NCBI GenBank assembly: GCA_000226015.1
Contig: JH154868.1
Location: 81,958 to 106,004, forward strand
DNA from: Mnemiopsis leidyi
Taxonomy: Eukaryota > Ctenophora > Tentaculata > Lobata > Bolinopsidae
Direction: 5' to 3'
DNA length: 24,047 nt
In this document: positions 1-10,203 of the stretch, in pieces
How positions within the stretch are numbered: position 1 is the first letter of the stretch
Layout of the letters: each line of letters starts with the position of its first letter
Translations under genes and position numbers: made by a program
The notes under the pieces: generated by a model
Told to the model about the DNA's origin: nothing
What the model saw: the letters and a program-made list of their open reading frames with translations, nothing else
Database searches by the model: none

Positions 1-215
1 TCTTGGTGCTTTTCTTGAGTCAGTTCCAACAACGGGCTACACCGCAGCGAATGCAAACTCCATGCTCAACTGGTGTTACTTTGACCAGCACTAGCAGGGT
101 GGCCTTCGACAGAAGTTGTCACCCAGTGGGAACCCCATCACTAAAGGTTCACATAACCTGTAAATTGATCGAGTGCTATAGCGCCTAATTATATGCAATT
201 ATTTTCAACTTTCAG
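1..215 (+). other. Window edge, possible upstream lectin exon
   Basis: Two plus-strand frames are open here. The frame from position 3 reads through to 188, and a weak donor after position 141 (AAG|GTTCAC) would join in phase to the exon at 216. Another frame (from position 2) reads protein-like for 30 codons and then meets TAG. I cannot choose between them. A pyrimidine-rich acceptor ends at 215. Confidence 0.3.
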
Positions 216-3200
216 AGATACCATTACTGTGATCAGTCCAGCTGCTGCCAGAGAGATGATAGAAGTTTGATAAGATGTCCATATGGCCACTGTAAAAATT
301 CTCCCGGTAGGTTGTCAGATCAGACGGTCTGGTAGTGGTAAGTTAAATAAATTTTACGGATAATTAAGTAAGTAATTTCTTTGTAGCTGATGTAATTCGG
401 ATGATAAGATGGCAAACATGCCTCATATAAATCTCAGCATTTAACCTCATTCTCATTGAACTGTTAACAGTTATAAATTTACAAAAACTTTTTTATAAAA
501 ACTTTATAAAACTTATGATTAACTGTTGAAATTAACCCCTTCAGACCACTGGGAACTGCCAAACAACTACAATTCTTACTATGGCGACACCAAAAATGTT
601 GGAACGGTAAGCAGTAATTACACCAGATGCTTATCGGCCCAGGTACGGCCCAATGTAATTCTCAGCCAGACTTTGAAGTTAGCAAATTTTACTCATACAA
701 ACGATAGAGTATCAACAGTGATTTTGTTATTCTCTTTTTGACTCGAGAGAAAAACAAAGGATTTAATGGAAACCTATTTCAACACTACAAATAAAACACA
801 TTTATTGAAATATTGAGTGTCACTGCATCCTGATGACAGCGCAGTTATAACGCAGAAATATATCGATGAATTTCCTTTAAATGCTTTATCTTTCACGTTT
901 TTTCAGTTTTCTTTTTGCAGGCAAGTGTAGGTGGTCAATACAACAACGTACACGACATTAACCAAATCAAAGCTGGAGATTATGTGGTGGTACAATGCGA
1001 CAACAACGAGGTTATTCGATTAGAAAATTCAAATTATTTCCAATTTGAAAAATTATTCTATCTATTTCATTCCTCAAACAAATATGGTATTTTGGGATCC
1101 CACTATTTCACAGCTTTCGTTTTCCTGTCAGTGTTTGAATAACGCATTCATATGTAATAACTTTTAAAAATCAACCAAATAAATGAGAATTACTTTTCTT
1201 TGGAGCATTCTTTTGGCAGTACAAAGCGTTTGTTTGTGACGAGCCTTTAACTACTTGGTACAAAGACTGCAAAGATCCAACTGACGAACTGAAAGTCGAT
1301 GGTAAGGCAATTGATTGTAATCTAAAGAATTGCGACAATTATATTTACAATTATATTTAATTATTTAAAACTTTAAAACAACGAACAGGGTAACAACAAG
1401 CAATAACAGTCTAATCCATCAACATACGTACTATGATAGCTGTAGTTATAAGAGTAAGACTGAAAATCTGCCGGAATATAACAAAAATAAACAAACTCTC
1501 CCTTTTGCAGAGATGATCTATTTTGTGCCACACAACCTTCACTTGGAAAACGCCAGACTTAATTGCAGATACTCGAAAGGCAATCTTGCAACAATAAGGT
1601 ATCTCATCTGAAATAGTCAAGAACATTCACCATTAAATTAAGAATTTTTAGAGTGGCTTACAGTTATTTGATACGACAAGTAGAAAACATGGTAGCACAA
1701 ACAGGCTTTCTGTGAAAATTTCGAGCGATATAGTCACTTTCTCACTTTGAATTACTGTTGATACATATTGCCTTAGGATTAAGCATTTAGCAGGATTCAG
1801 GAAAATTAATTTTAACAGAGATTGATATCAAATCGTAATCACAAGGAAATGTTTTTAAAGCGATACATAGTTGAAACTATAAAAGCAAAGCACTGAATTG
1901 GTTTCCGCAAAATTTGTGTCCATATAAGAGATTGCCTTTTTCGCCCTGCACCCTAGCTCCCCGAAATCTTTTATGTTGATAACATGCTCTACGAACTTCA
2001 TGTGCCAAGGTAACGCCAGCTGCAGGGGCGGCCTTGCTGTCACTGCTGTTCACTGGACTTTATACAACCATAGTCGTTACCACAACCATAGTCGTTACCA
2101 TAGTCGTTACCACAACTTTCCTTTTATTTCAATCGTTAATTAAATTGTGTTTCTTCCCACTCCTTTCAGATCTCATTTGGACAATACACTTGCTGCAAAG
2201 GTTATGTTGATGAGAGGACTTGGAGACAAGTGTGCTTTTATAGGTTCAATTTAAAATTGAATTTGACGCATTGTTAGGCTTAGTTAAACTTTATGTTTAA
2301 TGTCGATATGTAGGCTACATTTTTTAATGTGAACCTATAGATTATAATAGGCCTACTCATAAATGCAAATGGAGGTAGGCTTTGTTAATACATATGTGAT
2401 TAACAGAAATAATATTTACCCCAATGTCTATGGTTGGAGTTAAGCAAAGAAAATAAACAAGTGTTCATATATACTTATATAGTAAGCCTAACCATTAAAA
2501 ACTACCGAAGGTTTCACCGATGAAAAGAGCTCGGGGATATGGCGGTGGATGAATGGACGACCTGTGACTTATACAAACTGGGCTTACCATAGAACTGGTA
2601 ATGATTTAACAGCAGGATAGCTGTTATAGCATAGTACTACTATATTCTAGTATAGTACTACTATAGTATCTAAAACAGTACTCATAGTATATGGTAGTAA
2701 TATAATATTTCTATATCGATACTCGATAGTACTGCTGCTACTAGTACCTACAAATAGCCTTATGCTGTTCAGCTGACTCTGGTCACACTTAATGACAAAT
2801 CCACATCAGATAAGGGATGGGACCAGCCGAACGACGGTTTTGGATACGGCAAAGAAGACTACACAGCCATGTGTCGATGGAGCAACACCCTATACAATCC
2901 ACGGTATGATGACAAAATGTAATTCTCAACAGATTCTTCAGTTCTTCAACCCAACTGAAGTTACCGAAGTAGCCGAAGAAACCACATTAAATACAGTAAC
3001 CATGGTAACCAATGTTACCATTCCAGGAACGAGTTTAAGTGGTTCGACGTGGGTCCTCCCAGAAACTACTTTGGAACGACCGTTAACTTTGAGTTGGCGT
3101 ATTCATTCTGCAGTGCCTCAGCTAATTTTGGTAAGTTAGAAAGCAAATATAGAGTGCAAATTTCATAGACTAGTAAGTGAATAAATAATGAAAATCATTT

Positions 3201-4560
3201 GATTTTTTGGATTCGACCAAGCATTTGGATACACTTACTTCACTATAGTAATAGCTTAAAAAGCATAAGCAGGGTAATAGCATAAAAAGCGCTAAGCATG
3301 AGGGATCAATTAATTTTTTCTATTTCTAAATATTGCATCACGTTCAGTTGCCTCTACGAAAAACTGTAAACGACCATTGAGGCCATGCGGTGGTTACTAC
3401 ATTAACGAAAAAAAGGTCATCGAGCACGGGAAATCTACGTTTGTCTACTGCAATAGAGGATACTGGTAGGTATACCATAACGGTACTTCATCGAGCTGTG
3501 CCTATACTGCCTATATCGCAGATCTTTATATGGATAGTGCCATTACATAGTGTGAGTTTTTCGCGTTGATACCCGACTCTCGCTGCTAAAAGTTAGAACT
3601 GTAAACGGATATGATTTCGTCAAAGTGTGAGTGAGATATAGTGCTACTGTTTCTCTGTTTTTGCTAACAGATGGCTGATTATAGTGCTTTTAGTTTTAAT
3701 TCAATTATTCAAAATTAGGTCATTAATGTCTTCTTTAATTTAAACCAGATGTAAAGGTTAACAGCGATGAATGATCCGACAATCATATTCCTGCCACAAA
3801 TTGTAAAAAGTAAAAAAGTAAAGTTAAGTGAAATACAATTTAAATGTTATCGCCGTACCACTAGTGTTTATTTCCTTGTGACAGGCTGCAGGGCAATGAA
3901 GAAGTAACCTGCAACAACGGCGTAACCAGTCCAGTTCCGAAATGTATTAGAGTGAGTTATATACCCCACAATGATTTGTTTTTCCAGATTCGATAATACA
4001 TCTTATAAATATAAGAAGGCCAGCCGCCCTGAAGGTTCATTTAACAAATAAATGCATTGCACACAACACACACTAACCTCAAATTGCAATGCTTCACTTG
4101 TTAAAAACCACCCGCTGTTGCTCCAATCATCTTTGATAAAATGTTCCCCTCAATGTCTACCCCTCAACGTCTACCCTTCAACATCTACCCTTCAAACATC
4201 TACCCCTCAACATCTACCCCTCAACGTCTACCCCTCTCAACGTCTACCCCTCAACGTCTACCCCTCAACGTCTACCCCTCAACGTCTACCCCTCAACATC
4301 TACCCCTCAATGTCTACCCCTTAAATTACAATATTCAGATCTATTACGAACGAGATGGTAATGCCGTGGAGGACCAGAGTGTAGACTCTTCGTCAGTCCC
4401 CAGAGTGCAGCTACCAGCCGATGCGGAGCCGGGTGACATGAGAGATAATTGTGTCAGAGCAGAAGATGCGGCGCGGACGGGCAGTGAGTACATCATTGTG
4501 GAATCCGAAAAGGAGGCGGAATCTGGAGAAGATTCCATACCCAGAACGTTAGTAGATTGA
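216..4560 (+). CDS. Sushi / C-type lectin / sushi protein, 12 exons seen, 5' end missing
   Basis: Probable secreted or surface carbohydrate-binding protein. Exons read as 216-306, 545-606, 921-1010, 1220-1301, 1511-1598, 2170-2243, 2511-2597, 2810-2903, 3027-3130, 3348-3465, 3885-3951 and 4339-4560; every junction has GT/AG and matching phase, giving 392 residues from exon 216. Residues 1-31 are Cys-rich (YHYCDQSSCCQ). Residues 52-108 resemble a sushi domain. Residues 109-257 form a C-type lectin domain: ENARLNCRYSKGNLATI, then WRWMNG with YTNW, QPN at 197-199, ED at 207-208 and WFD at 228-230. Residues 264-317 form a sushi domain (GYWLQG ... PVPKC). Residues 320-392 are an acidic tail. I see no membrane span. 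The Ca2+/sugar site is unusual: QPN instead of EPN or QPD, and WFD where WND is usual. The acceptor at 2510 has a poor pyrimidine tract. The N-terminus, signal peptide and final exon boundary are uncertain. Confidence 0.83.
2067..2117. repeat. Short tandem repeat in lectin intron
   Basis: Three near-identical copies of CCATAGTCGTTACCA, two of them separated by a CAA linker, lie in the intron before the exon at 2170. Confidence 0.75.
2625..2760. repeat. AT-rich TAGTACTA-type simple repeat
   Basis: An imperfect, self-complementary array of TAGTACTACTATAGTA-like words in the intron between the exons ending at 2597 and starting at 2810. It could form hairpins. I see no coding content. Confidence 0.6.
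4150..4321. repeat. 14-bp minisatellite, about 12 units
   Basis: About twelve copies of CAACGTCTACCCCT, with CAACAT and CAATGT variants and two small indels. The array lies inside the intron between the last sushi exon (ends 3951) and the acidic-tail exon (starts 4339). It ends 17 bp before the acceptor and may act as an extended pyrimidine-rich tract. Open frames through it are artefacts of the repeat. Confidence 0.9.
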
Positions 4561-4961
4561 CATTGTATTTCTTCTAATGTTCCATCTTTTTTCTTTTTTT
4601 CTAGTATCCAAATAAGATCACTCATGCTAGGTACTTATCATACTCATGGTACTTACCATACTTAGATTCTCATTTCTCATGTTAATAAGAATTATGCTTG
4701 CAGGGGATGAATCGATCGAGCTTATTAAGTCTGAAGTCCAAAAAAGGGGATGCCGAAGATATTATACATTCGCATATATTTTTTTGAAGAATCTGGTTTT
4801 TCTTTCAAATACAAATCATACTCCATAAAATAATTTTCTCTACAACAAATTGAATTGAATCATTGCTGTTGACATGATAAGTTAAACTCATCCATGAAAT
4901 TGAAACTTACAATCGGCAAATAGAAATAACGAATCAAGAATATAAATTCATTAACGCTGAA

Positions 4962-4972
4962 TTTATTTTATT
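4962..4972 (-). terminator. Overlapping poly(A) signals of the PLAC8 gene
   Basis: Two overlapping AATAAA hexamers on the minus strand (TTTATTTTATT on plus), about 85-95 bp downstream of the PLAC8 stop codon. Confidence 0.6.
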
Positions 4973-4975
4973 AGG

Positions 4976-4981
4976 AATAAA
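4976..4981 (+). terminator. Candidate poly(A) signal of the lectin gene
   Basis: AATAAA on the plus strand about 415 bp after the TGA at 4558. It is the first canonical hexamer I see downstream. Confidence 0.45.
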
Positions 4982-5056
4982 GTAAATTGATCATTATAAA
5001 ATATAAATGTTAGGAATGAAATGACCTTGATCTGCAATCATCCCCAAAATATATGA

Positions 5057-5957
5057 CTAAGATCTGGGCATAATCTGGACACCTTGCTCAGACACTTCCT
5101 GCATAACTCCGCAAAGGGGAATACAGCAGGAGATGAGAAAAGAAATAAGGAAACTCTCATCAATACCATTCTTTTTAGCTACTTTCTGCCTGATTTGTGC
5201 TCTGAAATGGAGAAAATTGGAATTGAGTGGGTTAAGTTTGTTCTTCAAAGTACATGAGCACACAAACCTCATGAGCACACTTGATCGATCGATCAACAAT
5301 GATATACTGATTACATGATGACATGATGTACAAATTATCAACAATTAATTGATAGTACTTTTCAAGGGGAAAGCTTATATCAATATATAAGAACTCAGGT
5401 AAAACATACTACATATTATTGCCATCATTGCCACGAAAAAATAAGCGTCAAATCAGATAGTAATTTTGATATCAATTAGCTGTCAAGCAAGAAGTTACCA
5501 TATAGAAACATAGTAACCATAGTATTACTATTAGTAACCCTATAGTAACCATTAGTAACTTTTGGTAGCCATTATTATAGTATCCAACCTGAAGTAGCCA
5601 TATACAATAGGGCAGACGGAAAGGATTCCCTGAATGAGGCAGTCTTCTCCCACCGACTCAGCTAACTTTCCTGATGTCCAGCACGGTGCAATGTACGTCA
5701 CCAGACCTAAATAGTAAATTCAATGAGTCTATTTCAGTTTTCTTGGAGTTTTGAAGGTCAGATTCATTACTATTCATGCGGTGCTTTTATAACACACTCA
5801 AGAAAAAGTTGATGAAAAATCGTCGATAACCAGATGATGCTCATATAATGGTTGATCGAGTTTCGGGTAAGAAGTTTTTCGGGGGAATTAAAGAATTTTA
5901 CTTACAGCCTCCGATGTCGCTGAAGCAGCCATAGAGGGGTTGTTTCCAACTTCCCAT
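5057..5957 (-). CDS. PLAC8-domain (cornifelin/PLAC8-like) small cysteine-rich protein, 3 exons
   Basis: Minus-strand exons 5957-5906, 5706-5589 and 5201-5057 join in phase (T|GT gives Cys18, AG|A gives Arg57) to encode 104 residues, a normal length for this family. Visible hallmarks in order: W4, the YGCFSDIGGC start (C11, C18), IAPCWTSGKLAESVGEDC (C26, C40), the FRAQIR block, a KKNGID motif, and the hydrophobic ISCCIPLCGVMQE end (C82, C83, C87). These are the conserved PLAC8 positions. PLAC8 proteins are small hydrophobic proteins linked in different taxa to cell-size control, metal transport and epithelial or immune differentiation; the role here is unknown. An AG followed by CTTTAAAATG just before the start suggests an upstream non-coding exon, or a slightly longer N-terminus. 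The middle exon donor (CAG|GTTGGA) is weak, but phase and homology support it. The gene converges on the lectin gene. Confidence 0.9.
5505..5588. repeat. TAGTAACCAT simple repeat in PLAC8 intron 2
   Basis: A run of diverged copies of TAGTAACCAT/TAGTATTA lies directly next to the middle exon of the PLAC8 gene on its downstream side. Confidence 0.55.
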
Positions 5958-6397
5958 TTTAAAGCTTTTGAAAAAAATTGTAAAATTGAGAATTTAAGTA
6001 AAGCAAAGAGGCACATACATTTAAAAGGTCAATAACTACCTCAAAATAAGCTTAATTTGTATAACTGGATGACAGCAGTTTCATGCAATATTCAACTGTA
6101 GGACTAAGAGTTTGAATTAATGCAGCCTCAAATTAGAACTCCTTCCTTTATAAAGAACTATTTGGGAAAAATTTACGCGCTTTAAGTGGGACAAAGTCAA
6201 ACAAGTCGGTCGTGATAATACTATTCAACACGAATGTGTTGCTGATACTCATTCTGAACATTTTTGATATTCACAGTTTGAAGATAGGATATTATCTGTA
6301 AGTGTGTTAATTACTTGTATTCCATTACCATGCACTACACTGATTGTCGTGCGGATATTGCTGTAGTACAGTATGAGTGCAGTATGAGTATGACGCA
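5958..6397. other. Region upstream of the PLAC8 start, no gene seen
   Basis: AT-rich DNA with stops in all frames at short intervals. A minus-strand acceptor-like AG sits at about 5965, so a PLAC8 5' untranslated exon may lie further right. I found no other coding sense. Confidence 0.4.
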
Positions 6398-6538
6398 TTG
6401 CTGTAATGAAAGAAAAGACTCATGATGCTGCATGAACAGTAACGAAAGAAAAGACTGATGCTGCATGAACAGTATCGGAAGAAAAGACTGATGCTGCATG
6501 AACAGTAACGAAAGAAAAGACTGATGCTTCATGAACAG
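6398..6538. repeat. 33-bp tandem repeat, about 4 units
   Basis: Units of 33 bp (GAAAGAAAAGACTGATGCTG followed by CATGAACAGTAAC) repeat about four times; CATGAACAG recurs at 6431, 6464, 6497 and 6530. The first unit carries a small insertion (CATGATG). The minus-strand open frame across it repeats MQHQSFLSLLF only because the period is divisible by three. Confidence 0.85.
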
Positions 6539-7758
6539 CTAAGGTGCAGCACGTAAGATATATGAGTATCACATTATCACTATCTATATTCCTTTATGTA
6601 ATAAAGTATTTTAGAAAATGTAAAGTCTGATGATCTGATAGTGTTAACTTGGTGTCTTGGTGCTTGCAGGCTTACAGGAAAAATGCTACAACAGCAAACT
6701 TAACAAATACTTAGACACAAGTTTATCAAAATAACACCCGGCCAACCAGGCATTACTTATATGTTTTGGCAAGACGCAATATCGAACGATCACGTGTCCC
6801 TCTGTGCAGCCCGTGGTTGTCTCACGGTAGATCAACAATATCACGTGACTGCGGTACCCTTACCACGTGACCAATGTTAGCATCCTGAATAGCTCCATTA
6901 TCCATCACATGTCGATACAGCAGCAGCAGGTGTGTTTTTAAGGAATCACATCGCTACTTCCTCGTCGGCTGGTGGGATAACTGTGAGTGACCACAACTAC
7001 GTTGCGAGTTCTACACTGTTTGCTGTATCAATGTTAGTAACAGTTGAAAGTTAACAGACATGAGATATGCAGATATGATGCAAAAAGCAAGTAAATGAAC
7101 TAAGAATAAAGGGTACATGCATACATATTACTACAGGTATACAATTTAACAGCAGTTGTGATTATAACATGAAGGAAAATTGTTGGAATAATTTAAAGGC
7201 AAAATGTCAAGTAACAAGCTATATAAGAAAAGTCCATTAAACTGATACACACATCAACCAAGCCTGATCTTGTCGACGGCTGACGGACATATAAGAACCT
7301 GTCAAGAACCTGTCAATAGAACCTTGAAGTTATCCTAACATTCCCGACCCATTTATGCCAGTAACAACAAATTATAGTGACGTAGACGATACATCAGAAT
7401 TGAAAATCACCTCCAAGATATGACCTGAGAACTTCTGGCAAGGTGTATAATATTGTATTCGTTGAAATCAAATTTTAGGTTCGAAATTTCTCGACTATAT
7501 TGGAGATTAGAGAATGACTCATTAGATTTAGACAAATTATTCAAAATGTTTGTTATGAAACGTTATGCGTGCCTCCTGCAAGAAAAGACACGTGGTTTTA
7601 AGATTTCGTGTTATTTCACGTCTAAATGCTGGTCTAACTTTTTTGTTCTAGCTCCAGAATAATGGGTCACATAAGAGGGTCACGTGATATTTTTTCGACT
7701 TTTAAACTAATAAATTCTTATTCGTCGTCAAATTTTACGTGAAAATACTGGTCTGCAG
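6539..7758. other. Non-coding stretch with CACGTG motifs
   Basis: No convincing gene. The region has CACGTG at 6791, 6842, 6864, 7589 and 7681. A 70-codon plus-strand frame at 7453-7662 has no recognisable domain or splice context, so I do not call it. Confidence 0.4.
6791..6869. promoter_or_regulatory. Cluster of three E-box CACGTG motifs
   Basis: CACGTG occurs at 6791-6796, 6842-6847 and 6864-6869, with two more copies at 7589 and 7681. Palindromic CACGTG is the core site for USF, MITF/TFE and Myc-type bHLH-zip factors. The cluster lies about 0.85 kb upstream of the PLAC8 start codon on the minus strand. Regulatory use is inference. Confidence 0.35.
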
Positions 7759-9329
7759 GGTGGATGTATGGATTAGAACCAAAGGTCAAGGCGTTGTCCT
7801 GCAGCTGAAGGTAGACATGGCAAGGGCACTTGATGGGAGGGATATTCTTCCGGCAACGTCAAGCGGAGTAGAGTAGCTAGAGTATCTTGAATTTTTTCCG
7901 TGTGTATTAGTATCCATCAGAGTAGAGTAGCTGTTGCGTCCGCCGATGAATTTGGAGAAGGAAGTTATATCGTAAACGATGCTTTTTCAATAGTTTGGTA
8001 TATATACTAGGACTAAGGTAGTAGTACCATTAACAGCTGATCAATTCTCGGATTGCTCCCTCTGCTTGCCGTCGATACGGCTCACGTCCCTGCATATAAG
8101 ACCTTTCCTCTTTTGGACAGTCACTGTCAGTCACCGTCGTCTACGGGAAACACGAATTTGAAATCCCACTACAACAAACTTGAATTTTACAAAACCCAAA
8201 ACAAAACCAAATGGGAACATTGCAACCACAAGAAGCGGCTACTCCGGATAGACGGGAGGACCGAATGTTACGCCAAAAGAGAACTTGATACAAGTAGTGT
8301 TCTGGTGCTGGTAGACGAAGACATTCCCCCTGGGGCTCTGCCTTTACCGGAGAAAGGAATGGGTTATGTACCCAACCCCTAAGAGGGTATGATCGACTTA
8401 AGACTTAATAAGAAGCTTGTCACAAACAAGATCTTGATCTATTCCAATTGTAGGGTGCTGGCTGGAGAGAAAGGGATGAACAATAGCCACATAATTACAT
8501 CGGTGAAAAGGTAAAACAGTTTGAGACGACTTAGTCCTCACCCCATTGCAAACCTCTAACAGCAACGCCCTATAGTTGCGAAGTCCCCAGAACCTGCCGT
8601 TCGTGTTATTTCTACTTTCAGCAGTGACCGAGACCTGGTAGAATCGGTGGAAAGATCGGAACTGGCCATAAGCAGAGCCCGGAGTTGATAGGAAACATCC
8701 AGTTCCACGACATCTTGTGTTCCACAATTTTAAAATTTAACGTCAACTGCACGCCAGGTCGCCAGAAGCCAATTTTCAAGTTTGTAAGGAAAACGGGAAC
8801 ATCGCTGAAAAAAAATTGGTCAAAGCAAAGCAGTTTGCCGATGGGTGATGACCTTACTCTAACACCCACAAGACCACGCGGAAGTAGCCACCGTGGTACA
8901 AGCAATCTTATATCTTCAGACATGATAATGCAGTGACTGTGGAACTAAATCAACAGTGTACCTAAATGTCAACTGTCAGGCAATAAGTGCTACATGCAGG
9001 AAGGACAGTACAAACCCTTGGCGCCAGATCAGTGAATAAATAAATCGGGCACATTTTCACAAACTCTATCAGATCCCTCATCCACACACATGTTCCTCAT
9101 CTGATGATGGATTCAGGTTTCAAGGCATTTGGTCGAGTTCCACAATTCATGACGATGTGAGAATTTTGATCCTAGTCTTACTCTTATAAAATATTCATCA
9201 TTTTCAACAGCAGTCGGCAGTCCTCGTACATTGGAAGTAGATGAACATGGTGTTATTGAAAGAATGAGAACACTGCGTCCGCTGTTTGATTTTCCAACTT
9301 TTGGATTTTACTTTAAGCCAGACCATTGA
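7759..9329 (+). mobile_element. Decayed, unclassified coding-like remnants, possibly a retroelement
   Basis: Several plus-strand segments read like protein but do not join into one gene: 7759-7875 (VDVWIRTKGQGVVLQLK, ending in TAG), 8053-8382 and its continuation to about 8420 (VDEDIPPGALPLPEKG, then GMGYVPNP, a stop, and DLRLNKKL), 8685-8936 (TPGRQKPIFKFVRKTG; basic), and 9153-9329 (VDEHGVIERMRTLRPLFDF, stop TGA). The GMGYVPNP plus DLRLNKKL pairing resembles the 'GLNFVPTP' motif before the polymerase core in Penelope-like and related reverse transcriptases. The rest is unassigned. Frames are broken by stops. Extent and class are uncertain. Confidence 0.3.
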
Positions 9330-9897
9330 CTTGAGAGTTGAGGACCTCAACTTGAGGTGCAAAGGGTTTCGGATTATTTTCATTTTTTGAGTTTGAGTTT
9401 TAGTTTTTAGGCTTCAGGTTTTAGGTTCCAGTTATGGTGTTTAGTTTTGTTATATGTTCCTCATCTAAGAGTAGGGACTAGCATACTCACTGCTAGTTGA
9501 ATGTATCACATCATTTATTGGACTATGATTTATTATAATTCTCCTGCAGTTGCAAATTAATACTAAGAGTAGGCGTACTATGGTTATGACTATCTAATCG
9601 CTGAAAATTGATACATTCGTTGGGTACACATCCGAATTCCTCACACTAGGTGACACTATAGGTCACGTTAAACCATCAATGTAAGTTTTTAAGCTCTGTT
9701 TGTCTGTAACAAATGCCGCTTAAAAAGCGGATGACTGCAGAAAATTATCGTAATCATTTCCTCTTGTCTTCATCAAAATAGGGATGCTTCATTGGCATAG
9801 TCAAACCCTAAGCTTACTATTAGTCTATGCAGTATAATATAAAACATACAGTTTGATGGTCGGTTTCTACCCCGAATACTCGAGTAGTCCATCCCTA
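9330..9897. other. No gene seen
   Basis: AT-rich intergenic DNA with homopurine and TTTAGG-like runs around 9380-9440. I see no open frame, splice-flanked exon or structured RNA. Confidence 0.4.
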
Positions 9898-10104
9898 TGA
9901 TGAGACGTACGTATGGTACCATGGGCTTTAAGTACGTACTGCTGTACTGTACAGCTATTTTTTACAAGTACGTGCCATACAATGTTCCGTAAACTTAAAG
10001 GGCGTGTATACACGCCCTTTAAGTTTACGGAACATTGTTTTCAAGTTTAAAAGTACGCACCGTACAGCTAATTTAAAAGCACGTACCATACGTGCTTCTC
10101 ATCT
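9898..10104. mobile_element. Foldback (MITE-like) element with perfect central palindrome
   Basis: At the centre, 9979-10038, lies a perfect 60-bp palindrome: arms of 30 bp, no spacer, axis between 10008 and 10009, beginning ACAATGTTCCGTAAACTTAA. Further out, 9898-9920 (GATGAGACGTACGTATGGTA) is inversely repeated with small differences at 10082-10104. Short GTACGT/GTACGC words fill the space between. This nested structure is typical of a foldback or MITE insertion. It lies about 100 bp beyond the stop codon of the Tyr-rich gene. No clear target-site duplication was found by eye. Confidence 0.65.
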
Positions 10105-10203
10105 TAGGCCCATCCATCCACCAGACCCAGGCAAAATGTAGTCATTGACGATGAACGACCATTTTCTTATCTTGAAAAGATATAAAAGCCAAAGATTCTT
10201 AGA

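Noticed and set aside
4052..4560. Open frames across the 14-bp minisatellite on the plus strand
   Set aside because: Produced by the repeat; only the part after the acceptor at 4338 is treated as coding.
6335..6532. Minus-strand frame with MQHQSFLSLLF repeats
   Set aside because: The 33-bp repeat keeps the frame open by its period; no splice context or domain.
6398..6538. CRISPR-like array
   Set aside because: Units are direct tandem copies without unique spacers, in animal DNA.
8398..8923. Minus-strand frames of about 100 codons
   Set aside because: Mirror images of plus-strand coding-like remnants with better amino-acid sense.
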